A stretch of DNA of 59,051 nt from the NCBI GenBank assembly GCA_027624175.1, contig JAQBXT010000008.1, forward strand, positions 1 through 59,051, in the 5' to 3' direction. The notes below the pieces were generated by a model. The model ran no database searches. It worked only from the letters and a program-made list of their open reading frames with translations, and was not told the origin of the DNA. Both the position numbers and the translations under genes were made by a program. This DNA comes from Pseudomonadota bacterium (GTDB lineage: Bacteria; Pseudomonadota; Gammaproteobacteria; Burkholderiales; SG8-39). Positions 14,930 to 27,791 of the stretch are shown piece after piece. The first letter of the stretch is position 1. The number at the start of each line of letters is the position of its first letter.

Positions 14930-16366
14930 TCAGCGGGTGAGCCTGGCCTTCAGGATTTCATTCACCTGCGCCGGGTTGGCCTTGCCCTGCGTCGCCTTCA
15001 TCACCTGGCCGACCAGCGAGTTGAAGGCCTTGTCCTTGCCGGCGCGGTAGTCCTCGACCTGTTTGGCGTTCTTCGCCAGCACCTCGTCGACGATCCTGCC
15101 GATAGCGCCGGCGTCGGAGATCTGCTGCAGGCCGCGCTTGCCGATCACCTCGTCCACGCCCCCTTCGCCGGCCCACACCGCGTCGAGCACGTCTTTCACC
15201 ATCTTGCCCGACAGGGTGCCGTCTTCGACCTTCTGCGCCAGACGCCGCAGCTCAGCGGCCGCAACGCGACTGGCACCGATGTCGAGGTTCGATTCATTCA
15301 GCTTCGCGCTCAGCGGCCCGGAGATCCAGTTCGCCATGTCCGGCCATCGCGCCTGCGGCGCGCCCTCGAACGCCGCGATCGCGTAGTTCGAGGTCTCGAT
15401 GCTCGCCGTGAGCAAGTCCGCCTGCGCGTGGCTCAGGCCGTAGCTCGCGACCAGCTTGCCGCGGCGCGCGTCCGGCAATTCGGGCAGCGAATCGCGCGCC
15501 TGCGCAAGCATCTCGTCGCTGATCACCAGCGGCAGGAGGTCGGGATCCGGGAAGTAACGGTAGTCATGCGCATCCTCCTTGGAGCGCATGGAGCGCGTCT
15601 CGCCCCGGTCCGCATCGTACAGGCGTGTTTCTTGCGAGATGCGGCCGCCACCTTCGAGGACTTCGATCTGGCGCCGCGCCTCGAACTCGATTGCCTGCTC
15701 CATGAACAGGAACGAATTCAGGTTCTTGATTTCGCAGCGCGTGCCGAGCTGGTCGTCGCCGGCCTTTCTCACCGACACGTTGGCGTCGCAACGGAACGAG
15801 CCCTCCTGCATATTGCCATCGCATACCCCGATCCAGCGCAGCAGTGCGTGCAAGGTGCGCGCGTAAGCGACCGCCTCCTTCGCGCCGCGCAGGTCGGGCT
15901 CGGTGACGATCTCGAGCAAGGGCGTTCCGGCGCGATTGAGGTCGATCCCGGTCATGCCCTGGAAATCCTCATGCAGGGACTTGCCCGCGTCCTCCTCGAG
16001 GTGCGCGCGCGTCAGGCGCACGGTTTTCTCGCCCTCGGGCAGGACGATCTTCAGCGTCCCGCCGGCGACGATCGGCATCTCGTACTGGCTGATCTGGTAC
16101 CCCTTGGGCAGGTCCGGGTAGAAGTAATTCTTGCGCGCGAACACCGAGCGCCGGTTGATCGCTGCGCCGACGGCGAACCCGAAGCGCAGGGCATGTGCCA
16201 CCGCCGCCGCGTTCACCACCGGCAGCACCCCCGGCAACGCGATGTCCACGGCGCAGGCCTGCGTGTTCGGCGCAGCGCCGAACGCGGTCGACGCGCCGGA
16301 AAACATCTTGCTCTTGGTCCGCAGCTGCGCGTGGGTCTCGATGCCCACGACGATCTCCCAGGCCAT
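14930..16366 (-). CDS. gatB: Aspartyl/glutamyl-tRNA amidotransferase subunit B
   Basis: A 478-residue protein starting [20 protein letters not shown]. It contains [49 protein letters not shown] and the C-terminal YqeY-like domain ending NEILKARL. GatB binds the mischarged tRNA and phosphorylates it so that ammonia from GatA can amidate Glu-tRNA-Gln or Asp-tRNA-Asn. It normally follows gatA directly; here an extra gene lies between. Confidence 0.95.
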   Translation of the reverse strand: MAWEIVVGIETHAQLRTKSKMFSGASTAFGAAPNTQACAVDIALPGVLPVVNAAAVAHALRFGFAVGAAINRRSVFARKNYFYPDLPKGYQISQYEMPIVAGGTLKIVLPEGEKTVRLTRAHLEEDAGKSLHEDFQGMTGIDLNRAGTPLLEIVTEPDLRGAKEAVAYARTLHALLRWIGVCDGNMQEGSFRCDANVSVRKAGDDQLGTRCEIKNLNSFLFMEQAIEFEARRQIEVLEGGGRISQETRLYDADRGETRSMRSKEDAHDYRYFPDPDLLPLVISDEMLAQARDSLPELPDARRGKLVASYGLSHAQADLLTASIETSNYAIAAFEGAPQARWPDMANWISGPLSAKLNESNLDIGASRVAAAELRRLAQKVEDGTLSGKMVKDVLDAVWAGEGGVDEVIGKRGLQQISDAGAIGRIVDEVLAKNAKQVEDYRAGKDKAFNSLVGQVMKATQGKANPAQVNEILKARLTR

Positions 16367-16371
16367 CGGCG

Positions 16372-17100
16372 CTACTTCGGGTGCGGCCGCAGCAGCTGGC
16401 AGGCGCCGCCGCGATCCACCAGCACCGGTTCCAGATAGGCCTGTGAGCCGCATTGCTCCACGCAGTCCTCAGCGAGGACGCGCACGTAGTCGCCGAGGTC
16501 GCGCAGCGTCACCCGGCAACGTCCCGCCGCGAAGCGCAGCCCGCCGCTGTAAGCCTGTTGCGTGAGATCGGTGACGGCGCAAGTATGGCCGGCCGGCGCC
16601 ACTTTCGAGCGCCAGTCCATGCTCTTCAGCTTGCCGTGCTCGATCGCGTAGGCAAGCGTGGCCGCGTAGCGCCCCTCGCCCGTTTCGCAGCGCACGTTCG
16701 CGCTGTACGTCTCCATCGAGGGGAAGGTCTCGCTGAATTCAAAGCGCTCGCGTTCCTGCCCGCCGAGCGCATAGCGCGCCCCCTTGAAGACTCCGCCGCT
16801 CCAGGTGCCTTGCAGCGTCGCCGTCCCGGGGCGGCCATAGAGAATGGCAGAGTTGCCCTCCTTGAGGAAAGTGACGCCGAGTTGCTTGCTGCGCTCGCCT
16901 TCGAGGAAGCGCTGCTGCAGCGTAGGCAGGATCAGGTACTCGCCGTTGAGGCGCGCCGAGCCGTCGGGCCGCGTGCCCAAGTACAGGTTGAGCAGCGCCG
17001 TGCGCCCGCCGACCTGCCCGAGCAATTCGCGGGACTCTCCCGCGTCCTGTGCGGCAGCGGGCAGCGCGGAAAGCAGCAATGCGGCCAGCAGCAGCCTCAC
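16372..17100 (-). CDS. Exported protein of unknown function between gatA and gatB
   Basis: A 242-residue protein whose GTG start overlaps the gatA stop (GTGA). A signal peptide ([17 protein letters not shown]) is followed by a mature domain with several short beta-like stretches ([39 protein letters not shown]). The mature part holds six Cys ([42 protein letters not shown]), suggesting disulfides. No family recognised. Both overlap and spacing (5 bases before gatB) show it is in the gat operon, though a periplasmic product has no obvious link to tRNA amidation. Confidence 0.75.
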   Translation of the reverse strand: MRLLLAALLLSALPAAAQDAGESRELLGQVGGRTALLNLYLGTRPDGSARLNGEYLILPTLQQRFLEGERSKQLGVTFLKEGNSAILYGRPGTATLQGTWSGGVFKGARYALGGQERERFEFSETFPSMETYSANVRCETGEGRYAATLAYAIEHGKLKSMDWRSKVAPAGHTCAVTDLTQQAYSGGLRFAAGRCRVTLRDLGDYVRVLAEDCVEQCGSQAYLEPVLVDRGGACQLLRPHPK

Positions 17101-18557
17101 AGGGGGGTCTCCGTCGGCGCGCGCCGGTGCCAGTCGGTGTCGCGCTGGTACTGGTGCGCCGCGCCCAGCATCCTCGCCTCGGCGAAATGTTCTCCCATGA
17201 TCTGCAGGCCCACCGGCAGGCCCTTGGCGTCGAAGCCGCAGGGAATCGACAGCCCGGGCAGCCCGGCGAGCGGCGCCGGAATGGTGAATATGTCGTTCAG
17301 GTACATCTGCACCGGGTCCTCGGTTTTGGCCCCCAGGGGGAAGGCGGTGGTGGGAGAGGTCGGCCCCATGATCAGATCGCACAGTTTGAAGGCTTCCGCG
17401 AAATCGCGCGCGATCAGGCGGCGCACCTTCTGCGCCTTGAGGTAATAGGCATCGTAGTAGCCGTGCGACAGCACGTAGGTGCCCACGAGGATACGGCGCT
17501 GCACCTCCGCGCCAAAGCCCTCGGCGCGGGTGCGGCAGTACATGTCGTTCAGGTCCTCGTACTGCGCCGCTCGATGGCCGTAGCGCACGCCATCGAAGCG
17601 CGACAGGTTGGAGGAGGCCTCGGCCGGCGCCAGCACGTAGTACACGGGCACCGCCAGCGCCGCGTTCGGCAGCGCCACCGGCACGGTACGTGCCCCGTGC
17701 CGTTCATACCAGGCGATCGCCGCGCGCACGCACTGGCGCACCCCGGGCTCCACGCCCTCGCCAAAGTACGCCTGCGGCAGGCCGATGCGCAGACCGGCGA
17801 GAGGCAGGTCCAGTGCGCGTGCGTAGTCTTCCTTAGGGCGCGGCAAACTGGTGGAATCGCGCGCGTCGTGCCCCACCATGACGTTCATCAGCAGCGCGAG
17901 ATCAGCGGCGCTCTTCGCCAATGGCCCGCCCTGGTCCAGCGACGAGGCAAACGCGACCATGCCGTAGCGCGACACCAGTCCGTAGGTCGGTTTCAGCCCG
18001 CAGACGCCCGAGAGCGCGGCCGGCTGGCGGATCGAGCCGCCGGTGTCGGTGCCGGTGGCCACGGGCGCCATGCGCGCCGCCACGGCGACCGCGGAGCCGC
18101 CCGAGGAGCCCCCCGGCACGAGCCCGGTGTTCCAGGGATTGCGCACGGGGCCGAAATGCGAGGTTTCGTTGGACGAGCCCATGGCGAATTCGTCCATGTT
18201 GGTCTTGCCCAGCAGCACCGCTCCGGCGCGCCCGAATTGCTCGACGACGTGCGCGTCGTAGGGGCTGGTGTAGTTCTCGAGCATGCGCGACCCGCAGGTG
18301 GTGCGCACCGCGCGCGTGCAATAGATGTCCTTGTGCGCCACCGGAATGCCCGCCAGCGGCCCGACCTCGCCCCTGGCCCTCGCCTCGTCGGCAGCCCGGG
18401 CCTGCGCCAGGCTGACCCCTTCGTCCACCGTGATGAACGCGTTCAGGCGGCCATCGAGACTGCCGATGCGCTCGAGAAACAGCCGCGTCAACTCGACCGA
18501 GGAGATCTTCTTCGCGGCCAGGGCCGCCTGCAGCTCGCTCAGGCCGGAATCGAGCAC
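17097..18557 (-). CDS. gatA: Aspartyl/glutamyl-tRNA amidotransferase subunit A
   Basis: A 486-residue amidase-signature enzyme starting at GTG immediately after the gatC stop. The Ser-cisSer-Lys triad is in place: Lys76 in [11 protein letters not shown], the serine-rich [18 protein letters not shown] and the cis-Ser/nucleophile tract [16 protein letters not shown]. It releases ammonia from glutamine for GatB. Downstream is the extra exported-protein gene, then gatB. Confidence 0.96.
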   Translation of the reverse strand: MLDSGLSELQAALAAKKISSVELTRLFLERIGSLDGRLNAFITVDEGVSLAQARAADEARARGEVGPLAGIPVAHKDIYCTRAVRTTCGSRMLENYTSPYDAHVVEQFGRAGAVLLGKTNMDEFAMGSSNETSHFGPVRNPWNTGLVPGGSSGGSAVAVAARMAPVATGTDTGGSIRQPAALSGVCGLKPTYGLVSRYGMVAFASSLDQGGPLAKSAADLALLMNVMVGHDARDSTSLPRPKEDYARALDLPLAGLRIGLPQAYFGEGVEPGVRQCVRAAIAWYERHGARTVPVALPNAALAVPVYYVLAPAEASSNLSRFDGVRYGHRAAQYEDLNDMYCRTRAEGFGAEVQRRILVGTYVLSHGYYDAYYLKAQKVRRLIARDFAEAFKLCDLIMGPTSPTTAFPLGAKTEDPVQMYLNDIFTIPAPLAGLPGLSIPCGFDAKGLPVGLQIMGEHFAEARMLGAAHQYQRDTDWHRRAPTETPL

Positions 18558-18845
18558 TTACTCGATGACCTTGGGCACCAGGTAGAGCCCCCCCGCCACC
18601 GCGGGCGCAACGGCCTGGAAGCGCTCTCGCTGCTCGCTGTCGGCAACGGCGTCCGCGCGCAGCGGCTGCACGATGTCCATGGCGTGCGACATGGGCTCGA
18701 TGCCCGTGGTATCCACCGCCTGCAACTGGTCGATGAGCTCGAGCACGCGGCTCAGCCGCTCGCGCACCGGTTCGGCGTCCTCGCCCCCAACCGCAATGCG
18801 CGCGAGCTGCGCGATGCGGTGGATCTGGTCGAGGGAGAGCGACAT
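18558..18845 (-). CDS. gatC: Aspartyl/glutamyl-tRNA amidotransferase subunit C
   Basis: A 95-residue protein beginning MSLSLDQIHRIAQLARI, with RVLELIDQLQAVDTTGIEPM and a C-terminal FQAVAPAVAGGLYLVPKVIE, the GatC pattern. GatC stabilises the GatA-GatB interface. It is the first gene of the gat operon and is divergent from mreB across 138 bases. Confidence 0.94.
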   Translation of the reverse strand: MSLSLDQIHRIAQLARIAVGGEDAEPVRERLSRVLELIDQLQAVDTTGIEPMSHAMDIVQPLRADAVADSEQRERFQAVAPAVAGGLYLVPKVIE

Positions 18846-18885
18846 TGCGCTGCGGAAAAAGTGGTTTCGAAACCCGGCCTTACGC

Positions 18886-18913
18886 TTGCTCGGGGCCCCG
18901 TTGCGAGTATTAT
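18886..18913 (+). promoter_or_regulatory. Candidate mreB promoter
   Basis: TTGCTC (18886-18891) and TATTAT (18908-18913) with a 16-base spacer lie in the gatC-mreB divergent region, about 70 bases before the mreB start. The -10 sits in a short AT-rich patch. No second equally good pair is seen for mreB. Confidence 0.4.
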
Positions 18914-18938
18914 ATGCCCTTTAATGACACAGCCTTAG

Positions 18939-20027
<1,089 letters not shown>

Positions 20028-20067
20028 TTGAGGGGCGCGCCGCGCGCGCGGTCTCCCCTGCCCCGAG

Positions 20068-20982
20068 ATGGAGCACACCCCCCCGCCATTCTTCCTCCGC
20101 GGCCCCGCTCCCCTCGTCGGGCTCGCGTTCTTCGCCTCGCTGTCGCTGACCCTGCTGGTGCTCGATGCGCGCTTCGGCTACGCCGAGAGCATCCGCAGCG
20201 TTCTGGCGCTCGCCGCCTACCCGATCCAGCAGCTGGCGCGCCTGCCGGTGGCGCTGGCCGAGGGCGTCGCCGGCTACTTCGGCAGCCAGGCGCAGCTGCG
20301 CGAGGAAAACGCGGAGCTTCGCGCGCGCCTGCTCGCCTCGGCGCAGGGTGCGCAGCGCTTCGAATCCGCGGCTGCCGAGGCCTCGCATCTGCGGCGCCTG
20401 ATCGGCGCCGCCGAGCGCATCGAGAGGAAGTCGATGCCCGCCGAAATCCTGTACTCGGGCCGCGATCCCTACTCGCGCAAGGTAATCCTGGACCGCGGCA
20501 CGCAGCACGGCGTGCACGCCGGCAGCCCGGTGGTGGACGAGGTCGGCGTCATCGGCCAGCTGACGCGCGCGCATGCGTTCGTGTCCGAGGTCACCCTGCT
20601 CACCGACAAGGACCTGGCGATCCCGGTGCAGGTGCTGAGGAACGGCCTGCGTGCCATCGCCTTCGGCGGCGGCACCTCGGGCATGCTCGAGCTGCGCTAC
20701 ATGGCCGCGAACGCCGATATCGATAGCGGCGACCGGCTGGTCACCTCCGGACTGGACGGCACCTACCCGCCCGGGCTGCCGGTGGCAATCGTGGTGCGCG
20801 TGGAGCGCGACGCCGCTTACAGCTTCGCGCGCGTGGTGGCGCAGCCCTCGGCCGGCATCGAGCGCGGCCGTTACGCGCTGGTGCTCTCCGGCGCAGCGCT
20901 GCTGCCGCCCTACCCCGAAACCGCGCAAGGCAAGAACGCAAAGCTGCGCCGGGCCAAGCGCAAGAGCGCCGATGGCGGCTGA
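20068..20982 (+). CDS. mreC: Rod shape-determining protein MreC
   Basis: A 304-residue protein with one N-terminal membrane helix (LVGLAFFASLSLTLLVL), a coiled-coil stretch around residues 65-110 (QLREENAELRARLL) and a periplasmic beta domain with VILDRGTQHGVHAGSPVVDE and GDRLVTSGLDGTYPPGLPV. It links MreB to PBP2. The C-terminal tail is short and Lys/Arg-rich. Its end overlaps mreD by 11 bases. Confidence 0.95.
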   Translation: MEHTPPPFFLRGPAPLVGLAFFASLSLTLLVLDARFGYAESIRSVLALAAYPIQQLARLPVALAEGVAGYFGSQAQLREENAELRARLLASAQGAQRFESAAAEASHLRRLIGAAERIERKSMPAEILYSGRDPYSRKVILDRGTQHGVHAGSPVVDEVGVIGQLTRAHAFVSEVTLLTDKDLAIPVQVLRNGLRAIAFGGGTSGMLELRYMAANADIDSGDRLVTSGLDGTYPPGLPVAIVVRVERDAAYSFARVVAQPSAGIERGRYALVLSGAALLPPYPETAQGKNAKLRRAKRKSADGG

Positions 20983-21490
20983 CCGTCCGCAGGCCATTCT
21001 GCAGCCGGTGCGCACCGGCACCATCGTCGGCTCGTTTGGTGGCGCGCTGCTGCTTAATTTCCTGCCCTGGCCGAACCTGGCGCTGGCGCCCGATTTCGTG
21101 GCGCTGACGCTCGCCTTCTGGTGCGTACGCCAGCCGCGCGTGGTCGGGCTGGCCGCCGCCTGGGGGCTGGGACTGCTGGTGGACGCGGGCAACGGCGTGC
21201 TGCTCGGACAGCACGCGCTCGCCTATTCGGTGCTGGCGTTCTTCGCCATCGCACTGTCGCGCCGCATCCTGTGGTTCGAGACCTGGGGCCAGATGCTGCA
21301 CGTGCTGCTGCTGCTCGAAGGGGCGCAGTTGGTGGCGCTCGCCGTGCGCATGGCGGCGGGCGCCGAGTTTCCGGGCTGGTCGCTGCTCGTCGGGCCGCTT
21401 GCGGCGACGTTGTTGTGGCCGGTGGTGGCCTGGCTGCTGTTGATCCCGCAGCGCCGGCCGTTCGACATCGACATCAACCGGCCGATCTGA
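20972..21490 (+). CDS. mreD: Rod shape-determining protein MreD
   Basis: A 172-residue integral membrane protein with about five helices. Matches to the family include LLNFLPWPNLALAPDFVAL near the N-terminus and AAWGLGLLVDAGNGVLLGQHA in the middle. The start (ATG 20972) lies inside mreC, so translation is coupled. It completes the MreBCD complex in the inner membrane. Confidence 0.93.
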   Translation: MAADRPQAILQPVRTGTIVGSFGGALLLNFLPWPNLALAPDFVALTLAFWCVRQPRVVGLAAAWGLGLLVDAGNGVLLGQHALAYSVLAFFAIALSRRILWFETWGQMLHVLLLLEGAQLVALAVRMAAGAEFPGWSLLVGPLAATLLWPVVAWLLLIPQRRPFDIDINRPI

Positions 21491-21492
21491 CC

Positions 21493-23406
21493 ATGCACTT
21501 CGCCGAGCTCAAGAACTACGCCGGCGAGCTGCGCGACTTCCAGCTGCGCCTGGGCATCGCCGGACTGCTGGTGCTCGCCGCTTTCGGCCTGCTGCTGGCG
21601 CGCTTTGTCTGGCTGCAGGTGCTGCAGCACGACGCCTACCGCGCCAAGGCCGAGGAGAACCGCATCGCCATCGTGCCCGTGGCCCCCAGCCGCGGCCTGG
21701 TCCTCGATCGCAATGGCGAGGTGCTGGCGCGCAACTACCTCGCCTATACGCTGGAAATCTTCCCGGCGCAGGTGCGAAACCTCGACGACACCATCGCCCA
21801 GCTGGCCGGGTTCGTCGACATCCAGCCGCGCGATCGCGCGCGCTTCCGCAAGCTGCTGCAGGAAACGCGCAACCCCGAGAGTCTGCCGATCCGCACGCGG
21901 CTCACCGACGAAGAGGTGGCGCGCGTCGCCGCCAACCGCTGGCGCTTCACGGGGGTGGACATCAAGGCGCGCCTGTTCCGCCAGTACCCCTATGGCGAGG
22001 TCGCCTCGCACGTGATCGGCTACATCGGGCGCATCACCACGCGCGACCTGGAGCGGCTGGAGGGGCTGGAGCTGGACGCCAATTACCGCGGCTCCGATTA
22101 CATCGGCAAGGCCGGCATCGAAGCCAGCTACCAGCAGGAGCTGCACGGCATCACCGGCCTGGAGCGCGTCGAGATCGACGCCGCCGGGCGCGGCATGCGC
22201 TCGCTGTCGCGTGTCCCCGCGCAGGCCGGCAACAACATCAGCCTGACGCTCGACATCCGCCTGCAGGAAGTCGCAGAGCGCGCTTTCGGCGCGCGCCGTG
22301 GTGCGCTGGTGGCGATCGAGCCTGCCACTGGAGGCGTGCTGGCCTTCGTGTCCAAGCCTGGCTACGACCCCAACCTGTTCGTTGACGGCATCGATCCGCA
22401 GAGCTGGGATGCGCTGAACAACTCGCCCGACCACCCGCTCAATAACCGTGCCATCGCCGGGGTGTACCCGCCGGGGTCCACCTTCAAGCCGTTCATGGCG
22501 CTCGCGGCGCTCGAACTGGGCAAGCGCACCCCGCGCACCACCATCAACGACCCCGGCTACTTCGTGTTCGGCGACCGGCGCTTCCGCGATTCCAAGCCCG
22601 GCGGCCACGGCACCGTGGACATGTACAAGTCCATCGTCAAGTCCTCGGACGTGTACTACTACATGCTCGCCAACGACCTTGGCATCGACGCCATCGCCGG
22701 CTTTATGAAGCGTTTCGGCTTCGGTACGCGCACCGGCATCGACCTCGAGGGCGAGGCGGCGGGCGTGCTGCCGTCGCGGGAGTGGAAGCAGGCGCGCTTC
22801 AGCCAGCCGGAGCAGCGGAAGTGGTACGCCGGCGAGACCATTTCGGTGGGCATCGGCCAGGGCTACAACGCCTACACGCCGGCGCAGCTAGCGCAGGCGC
22901 TTGCCACGCTCGCGAACAACGGCGACATGTTCCGGCCGCGGCTGGTATCGCACGTGGACAATGCGCGCACCGGCGAGCGCCGCTACGTCGAGCCGCAGTT
23001 GGTGCGCCAGTTGCAGCTGCGGCCCGAGCACCTTGCGGTGGTCAAGAACGCCATGGCCGGCGTCAACACCGAGGGCACCGCGGCGCGCGCCTTCGCTGGC
23101 GCGCAGTATTCCAGCGGCGGCAAGACCGGCACCGCGCAAGTGGTGGGCATGAAGCAGAACGAAAAGTACGACGAGACCAAGGTCGCCGAGCACCTGCGCG
23201 ACCATTCGCTCTACATTGCCTTTGCGCCGCTGGAAGGCCCGAAGATCGCGCTCGCCGTGTTGGTGGAAAACGGCGGCTTCGGCGTGCGCGCCGCGGCGCC
23301 CATCGCGCGCACCGTGCTCGATTACTTCCTGCTCGGCAAGCTGCCCGCGGCGCCAAAAAAACCTGCGCCGGTGTCCGAAGTGCAGACCGATGCGGAGAGC
23401 GACTAG
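21493..23406 (+). CDS. mrdA: Penicillin-binding protein 2 (peptidoglycan transpeptidase)
   Basis: A 637-residue class B PBP with one N-terminal membrane helix (about residues 20-40), a dimerisation domain (RGLVLDRNGEVLARN) and the transpeptidase domain. Active-site motifs are STFK (Ser329, in YPPGSTFKPFMA), SSD (384-386, in the SxN position, as in other PBP2 proteins) and KTGT in SGGKTGTAQVV. It cross-links glycan strands during elongation, partnered by RodA encoded 8 bases downstream. Confidence 0.97.
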   Translation: MHFAELKNYAGELRDFQLRLGIAGLLVLAAFGLLLARFVWLQVLQHDAYRAKAEENRIAIVPVAPSRGLVLDRNGEVLARNYLAYTLEIFPAQVRNLDDTIAQLAGFVDIQPRDRARFRKLLQETRNPESLPIRTRLTDEEVARVAANRWRFTGVDIKARLFRQYPYGEVASHVIGYIGRITTRDLERLEGLELDANYRGSDYIGKAGIEASYQQELHGITGLERVEIDAAGRGMRSLSRVPAQAGNNISLTLDIRLQEVAERAFGARRGALVAIEPATGGVLAFVSKPGYDPNLFVDGIDPQSWDALNNSPDHPLNNRAIAGVYPPGSTFKPFMALAALELGKRTPRTTINDPGYFVFGDRRFRDSKPGGHGTVDMYKSIVKSSDVYYYMLANDLGIDAIAGFMKRFGFGTRTGIDLEGEAAGVLPSREWKQARFSQPEQRKWYAGETISVGIGQGYNAYTPAQLAQALATLANNGDMFRPRLVSHVDNARTGERRYVEPQLVRQLQLRPEHLAVVKNAMAGVNTEGTAARAFAGAQYSSGGKTGTAQVVGMKQNEKYDETKVAEHLRDHSLYIAFAPLEGPKIALAVLVENGGFGVRAAAPIARTVLDYFLLGKLPAAPKKPAPVSEVQTDAESD

Positions 23407-23414
23407 GGACTGAG

Positions 23415-24527
23415 ATGGAGATCGCCGGCTACCCGCTGCGGCGCATGCGTGCGCGCCTGATCGAGGGCATCGACGCACCGCTGTTCGCGCTCGCGTTGGC
23501 GCTCGCCGCCATCGGGCTGGCGGCGCTGTACTCGGCGAGCTACGAGAATGCCTCGCGCGTAGCAACCCAGCTCGCCAACCTCGCGGTGGCCATCGCCGCG
23601 ATGTGGGCCGTGGCGCAGGTGCCGCCGCAGACCCTCGCGCGCTTCGCCTTGCCCGCCTACATGCTGGCGCTGGCGCTGCTGCTGGCCGTGGCGCTGGCCG
23701 GGGAAGTGGTGAACGGAGCGCGCCGCTGGCTCAGCGTGGGCGTGCTGCGCTTCCAGCCTTCGGAAATGATGAAGATCGCCATGCCGATGATGCTGGCCTG
23801 GTATTTCCACCGCCGCGAGGGCGCGATCCGCCTGCGCGACTTCGCGCTCGCCGGGCTGTTCCTCGCGGTACCCGTGCTGCTGGTGGCGCGCCAGCCCGAC
23901 CTGGGCACCGCGCTGCTCATCGCCGCCGCGGGCTTCTACGTGATCTTTTTCGCCGGCATCGGCTGGAAGGTGCTGGCGGGGCTCGCCGCCGTCACGCTCG
24001 CCAGCCTGCTGCCGCTGTGGGGCCTGATGCACGACTATCAGCGCAAACGCATCCTCACGCTGCTCGATCCGACCACCGATCCGCTCGGCGCGGGTTACCA
24101 CATCATCCAGTCCACCATCGCGGTGGGCTCGGGCGGCATCACCGGCAAGGGCTGGCTCAACGGCTCGCAGACGCACCTCGAGTTCATTCCGGAACGCCAC
24201 ACCGATTTCATCTTCGCCGTGTATTCCGAGGAGTTCGGCCTGATCGGCAACGTGGCGCTGCTCGCTCTTTACTCGCTGCTCATCGCGCGCGGGCTGTCCA
24301 TCGCCGCGGCGGCGTCCACGCCCTTCACGCGCCTGTTCGCCGGCGCCGTGACGATGATTTTCTTCACCTATGTGTTCGTCAACATGGGCATGGTGGCGGG
24401 CATCCTGCCGGTGGTCGGCGTGCCGCTGCCCTTCGTGTCTTACGGCGGCACCTCGCTGCTGACGCTGTTCACCGGCATCGGCATCCTCATGAGCATCCAC
24501 CGCCACAGGAAGCTCGTGCAGACCTAG
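23415..24527 (+). CDS. rodA: Rod shape-determining protein RodA (SEDS glycosyltransferase)
   Basis: A 370-residue polytopic membrane protein of the SEDS family. Conserved stretches are GARRWLSVGVLRFQPSEMMK, ARQPDLGTALLIAAAGF, GSGGITGKGWLNGSQTHLEF and LPVVGVPLPFVSYGGTSLL. The Asp in the loop after WLNGSQ, within IPERHTDFIFAV, is part of the conserved periplasmic region. It polymerises lipid II for elongation. It closes the mre-mrd operon; a short TGCTGC/GCAGCA stem without a T-run follows. Confidence 0.96.
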   Translation: MEIAGYPLRRMRARLIEGIDAPLFALALALAAIGLAALYSASYENASRVATQLANLAVAIAAMWAVAQVPPQTLARFALPAYMLALALLLAVALAGEVVNGARRWLSVGVLRFQPSEMMKIAMPMMLAWYFHRREGAIRLRDFALAGLFLAVPVLLVARQPDLGTALLIAAAGFYVIFFAGIGWKVLAGLAAVTLASLLPLWGLMHDYQRKRILTLLDPTTDPLGAGYHIIQSTIAVGSGGITGKGWLNGSQTHLEFIPERHTDFIFAVYSEEFGLIGNVALLALYSLLIARGLSIAAAASTPFTRLFAGAVTMIFFTYVFVNMGMVAGILPVVGVPLPFVSYGGTSLLTLFTGIGILMSIHRHRKLVQT

Positions 24528-24705
24528 TTGCTGCTCCGCAGCAGAAGCATGAAACCGCACTCCGCATCGTGAAACGCGGTGGTGCTAAATCATTGTAAAT
24601 CCTTGTTTAAGTGTCCTTTCGTATCCCACGATTGCGTTATTGCTGCGCGCAAGCGCCTTCGTTACCTTGGGCTGGAGTTCATCTCACCCATCGACAGGAA
24701 CCCTC

Positions 24706-26031
<1,326 letters not shown>

Positions 26032-26032
26032 T

Positions 26033-27772
26033 GTGACGGCGCAGGCGAAGGTCGTCACCATCCACGCATCCCGCGCCGACCGGGCTGCGGCGGTGGCGCG
26101 CGCGATCCTCGCCGGCTTCGACCGCCACTACCGGCTGTTCCGCGCCGCCTCCGCGCGCGCCAAGGCGCTGTTCGAGCGCGCCGACTGGGCCGCCCTGCGC
26201 GCGCTGTCGCGCGAGCGCATCCTGATGTACGACCAGCGCGTGCAGGAGGCGGTCGAGGGCGTGCACAAGGAATTCCCCGAGGCCGAGACCGACGAATCGC
26301 TGTGGCCGGCGATCAAGCTGGCCTACATCCCGCTGCTGCACGAGCATCGCCAGCCCGAGTGCGCGTAGACGTTCTACAACTCGGTGGCCTGCCACGTGCT
26401 GCACCGGCGCTACTACCACAACGAGTTCATTTTCTGGCGCCCGGCGGTGGCCACCGAGCACCTCGAAGGCGAGGAACCGGCCTACCGCAGCTACTACCCG
26501 CGCGCCGGCTGCGGGCTGCGCGCGACGCTGGAGCGCATCGTGCGGGACTACGCGCTCGCCACTCCCTTCGAGGACCTGCGGCGCGACCTGCGCAGCGTGG
26601 TGCGCGCGCGGCCCAGCCTGCAGATCCAGGTCCTGGCGTCGCTGTTCATCCGCAACAAGGCGGCTTACGTGGTGGGCAAGATCGTGAACGGCAGCGAGGA
26701 AGTGCCCTTCGCCGTTCCCATCCTGCGCGACGCGCGCGGCGAGCTGCACCTGGACACGCTGCTGCTCGACACCGACCGGCTGGTGGTCCTGTTCTCGTTC
26801 GCGCGCGCCTATTTCTTCGTCGACATGGAAGTGCCGGCGGCCACCGTCTCCTTCCTGCGCCAGCTGATGCCGAAGAAGCCGCGCGCCGAGCTGTACACCT
26901 GCGTGGGCCTCGCCAAGCAGGGCAAGACCATGTTCTACCGCGACCTGTTCTACCACCTGAAGCACTCGACGGACCAGTTCGAGTTGGCGCCCGGCATCAA
27001 GGGCATGGTGATGCTGGTGTTCACGCTGCCGTCGTTTCCCTACGTGTTCAAGGTGATCCGCGACCGCTTCGCGCCGCCCAAGGAGATGGACCGGCAAACG
27101 GTGCTGGACAAATACCTGCTGGTGAAGATGCACGACCGCGTCGGTCGCATGGCCGACACGCTCGAATACTCGCTGGTGGCGCTGCCGCTCGAGCGCTTTG
27201 CCCCCGAACTCCTCGAGGAGTTGAAGGCGGAGGCAGCCTCGAACATCGAGTTCGAGGACGACCGGATCGTGATCAAGCACATGTACATCGAGCGCCGCAT
27301 GCAGCCGCTCAATCTTTACCTCGAGGAGGCGATGCGCGACCGTGAGACGGCGCGCGTGCGCCAGGTGCTGCACGACTACGGCGACGCGATCAAGGAACTG
27401 GCGGGCGCGGGCATCTTTCCCGGCGACATGCTGCTGAAGAACTTCGGCGTCACGCGCCACGAGCGCGTCGTGTTCTACGACTACGACGAAATCGCCTACA
27501 TGACCGATTGCAATTTCCGGCGCATCCCACCGCCGCGCTCGATCGAGGACGAGATGGCGACCGAACCCTACTACTCGATCGGGCCGTGCGACGTATTCCC
27601 CGAGCAGTTTGCCCAGTTCCTGGTCACCGGTGCCGAATCCCGCGCGTTGTTCCTCGAACGCCACGCCGACCTCATGGACCCGCAGTTCTGGGCCGGCAAG
27701 CAGGCGCGCGTGCGCGCCGGCGAGCAGGAGGACGTGTTCCCCTACCCCGAGGACATCCGCTTCAGGCGGTAG
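26033..27772 (+). pseudogene. aceK: Isocitrate dehydrogenase kinase/phosphatase with an in-frame amber codon
   Basis: The frame from GTG 26033 to 27772 is 580 codons, full AceK length, but codon 112 is TAG (26366-26368). The flanks are normal: HEHRQPECA before and TFYNSVACHVLHRRYYHNEF after. Most family members have Glu at this point (CAETF), so a single GAG to TAG change explains it. The rest is intact, including the ATP-site segment PGIKGMVMLVFTLPSFPYVF and FYDYDEIAYMT. AceK switches isocitrate dehydrogenase off to send carbon into the glyoxylate shunt. As written only a 111-residue stub would be made unless the codon is suppressed. Confidence 0.9.
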
Positions 27773-27791
27773 GGTGGGCCAGCGGCCCACC

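Noticed and set aside
17049-18938. Long plus-strand open frame opposite gatA and gatC
   Set aside because: It is antisense to clear gatA/gatC coding sequence and has low-complexity Arg/His/Gln-rich translation without recognisable motifs.
20028-20067. GC-rich inverted stretch between mreB and mreC as an attenuator
   Set aside because: AGGGG/CCCCT ends can pair but the interior is a simple CG run and no T-run follows. It is not distinguishable from base composition.
24528-24560. TGCTGC/GCAGCA stem after rodA as a terminator
   Set aside because: Only six base pairs and no T-run. It may still matter but cannot be supported as an intrinsic terminator.
26384-27772. Treating the second part of aceK as an independent shorter gene
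   Set aside because: The 468 codons after the amber codon are in the same frame as the first 111 and continue the AceK family match without a gap, so a nonsense mutation is simpler.
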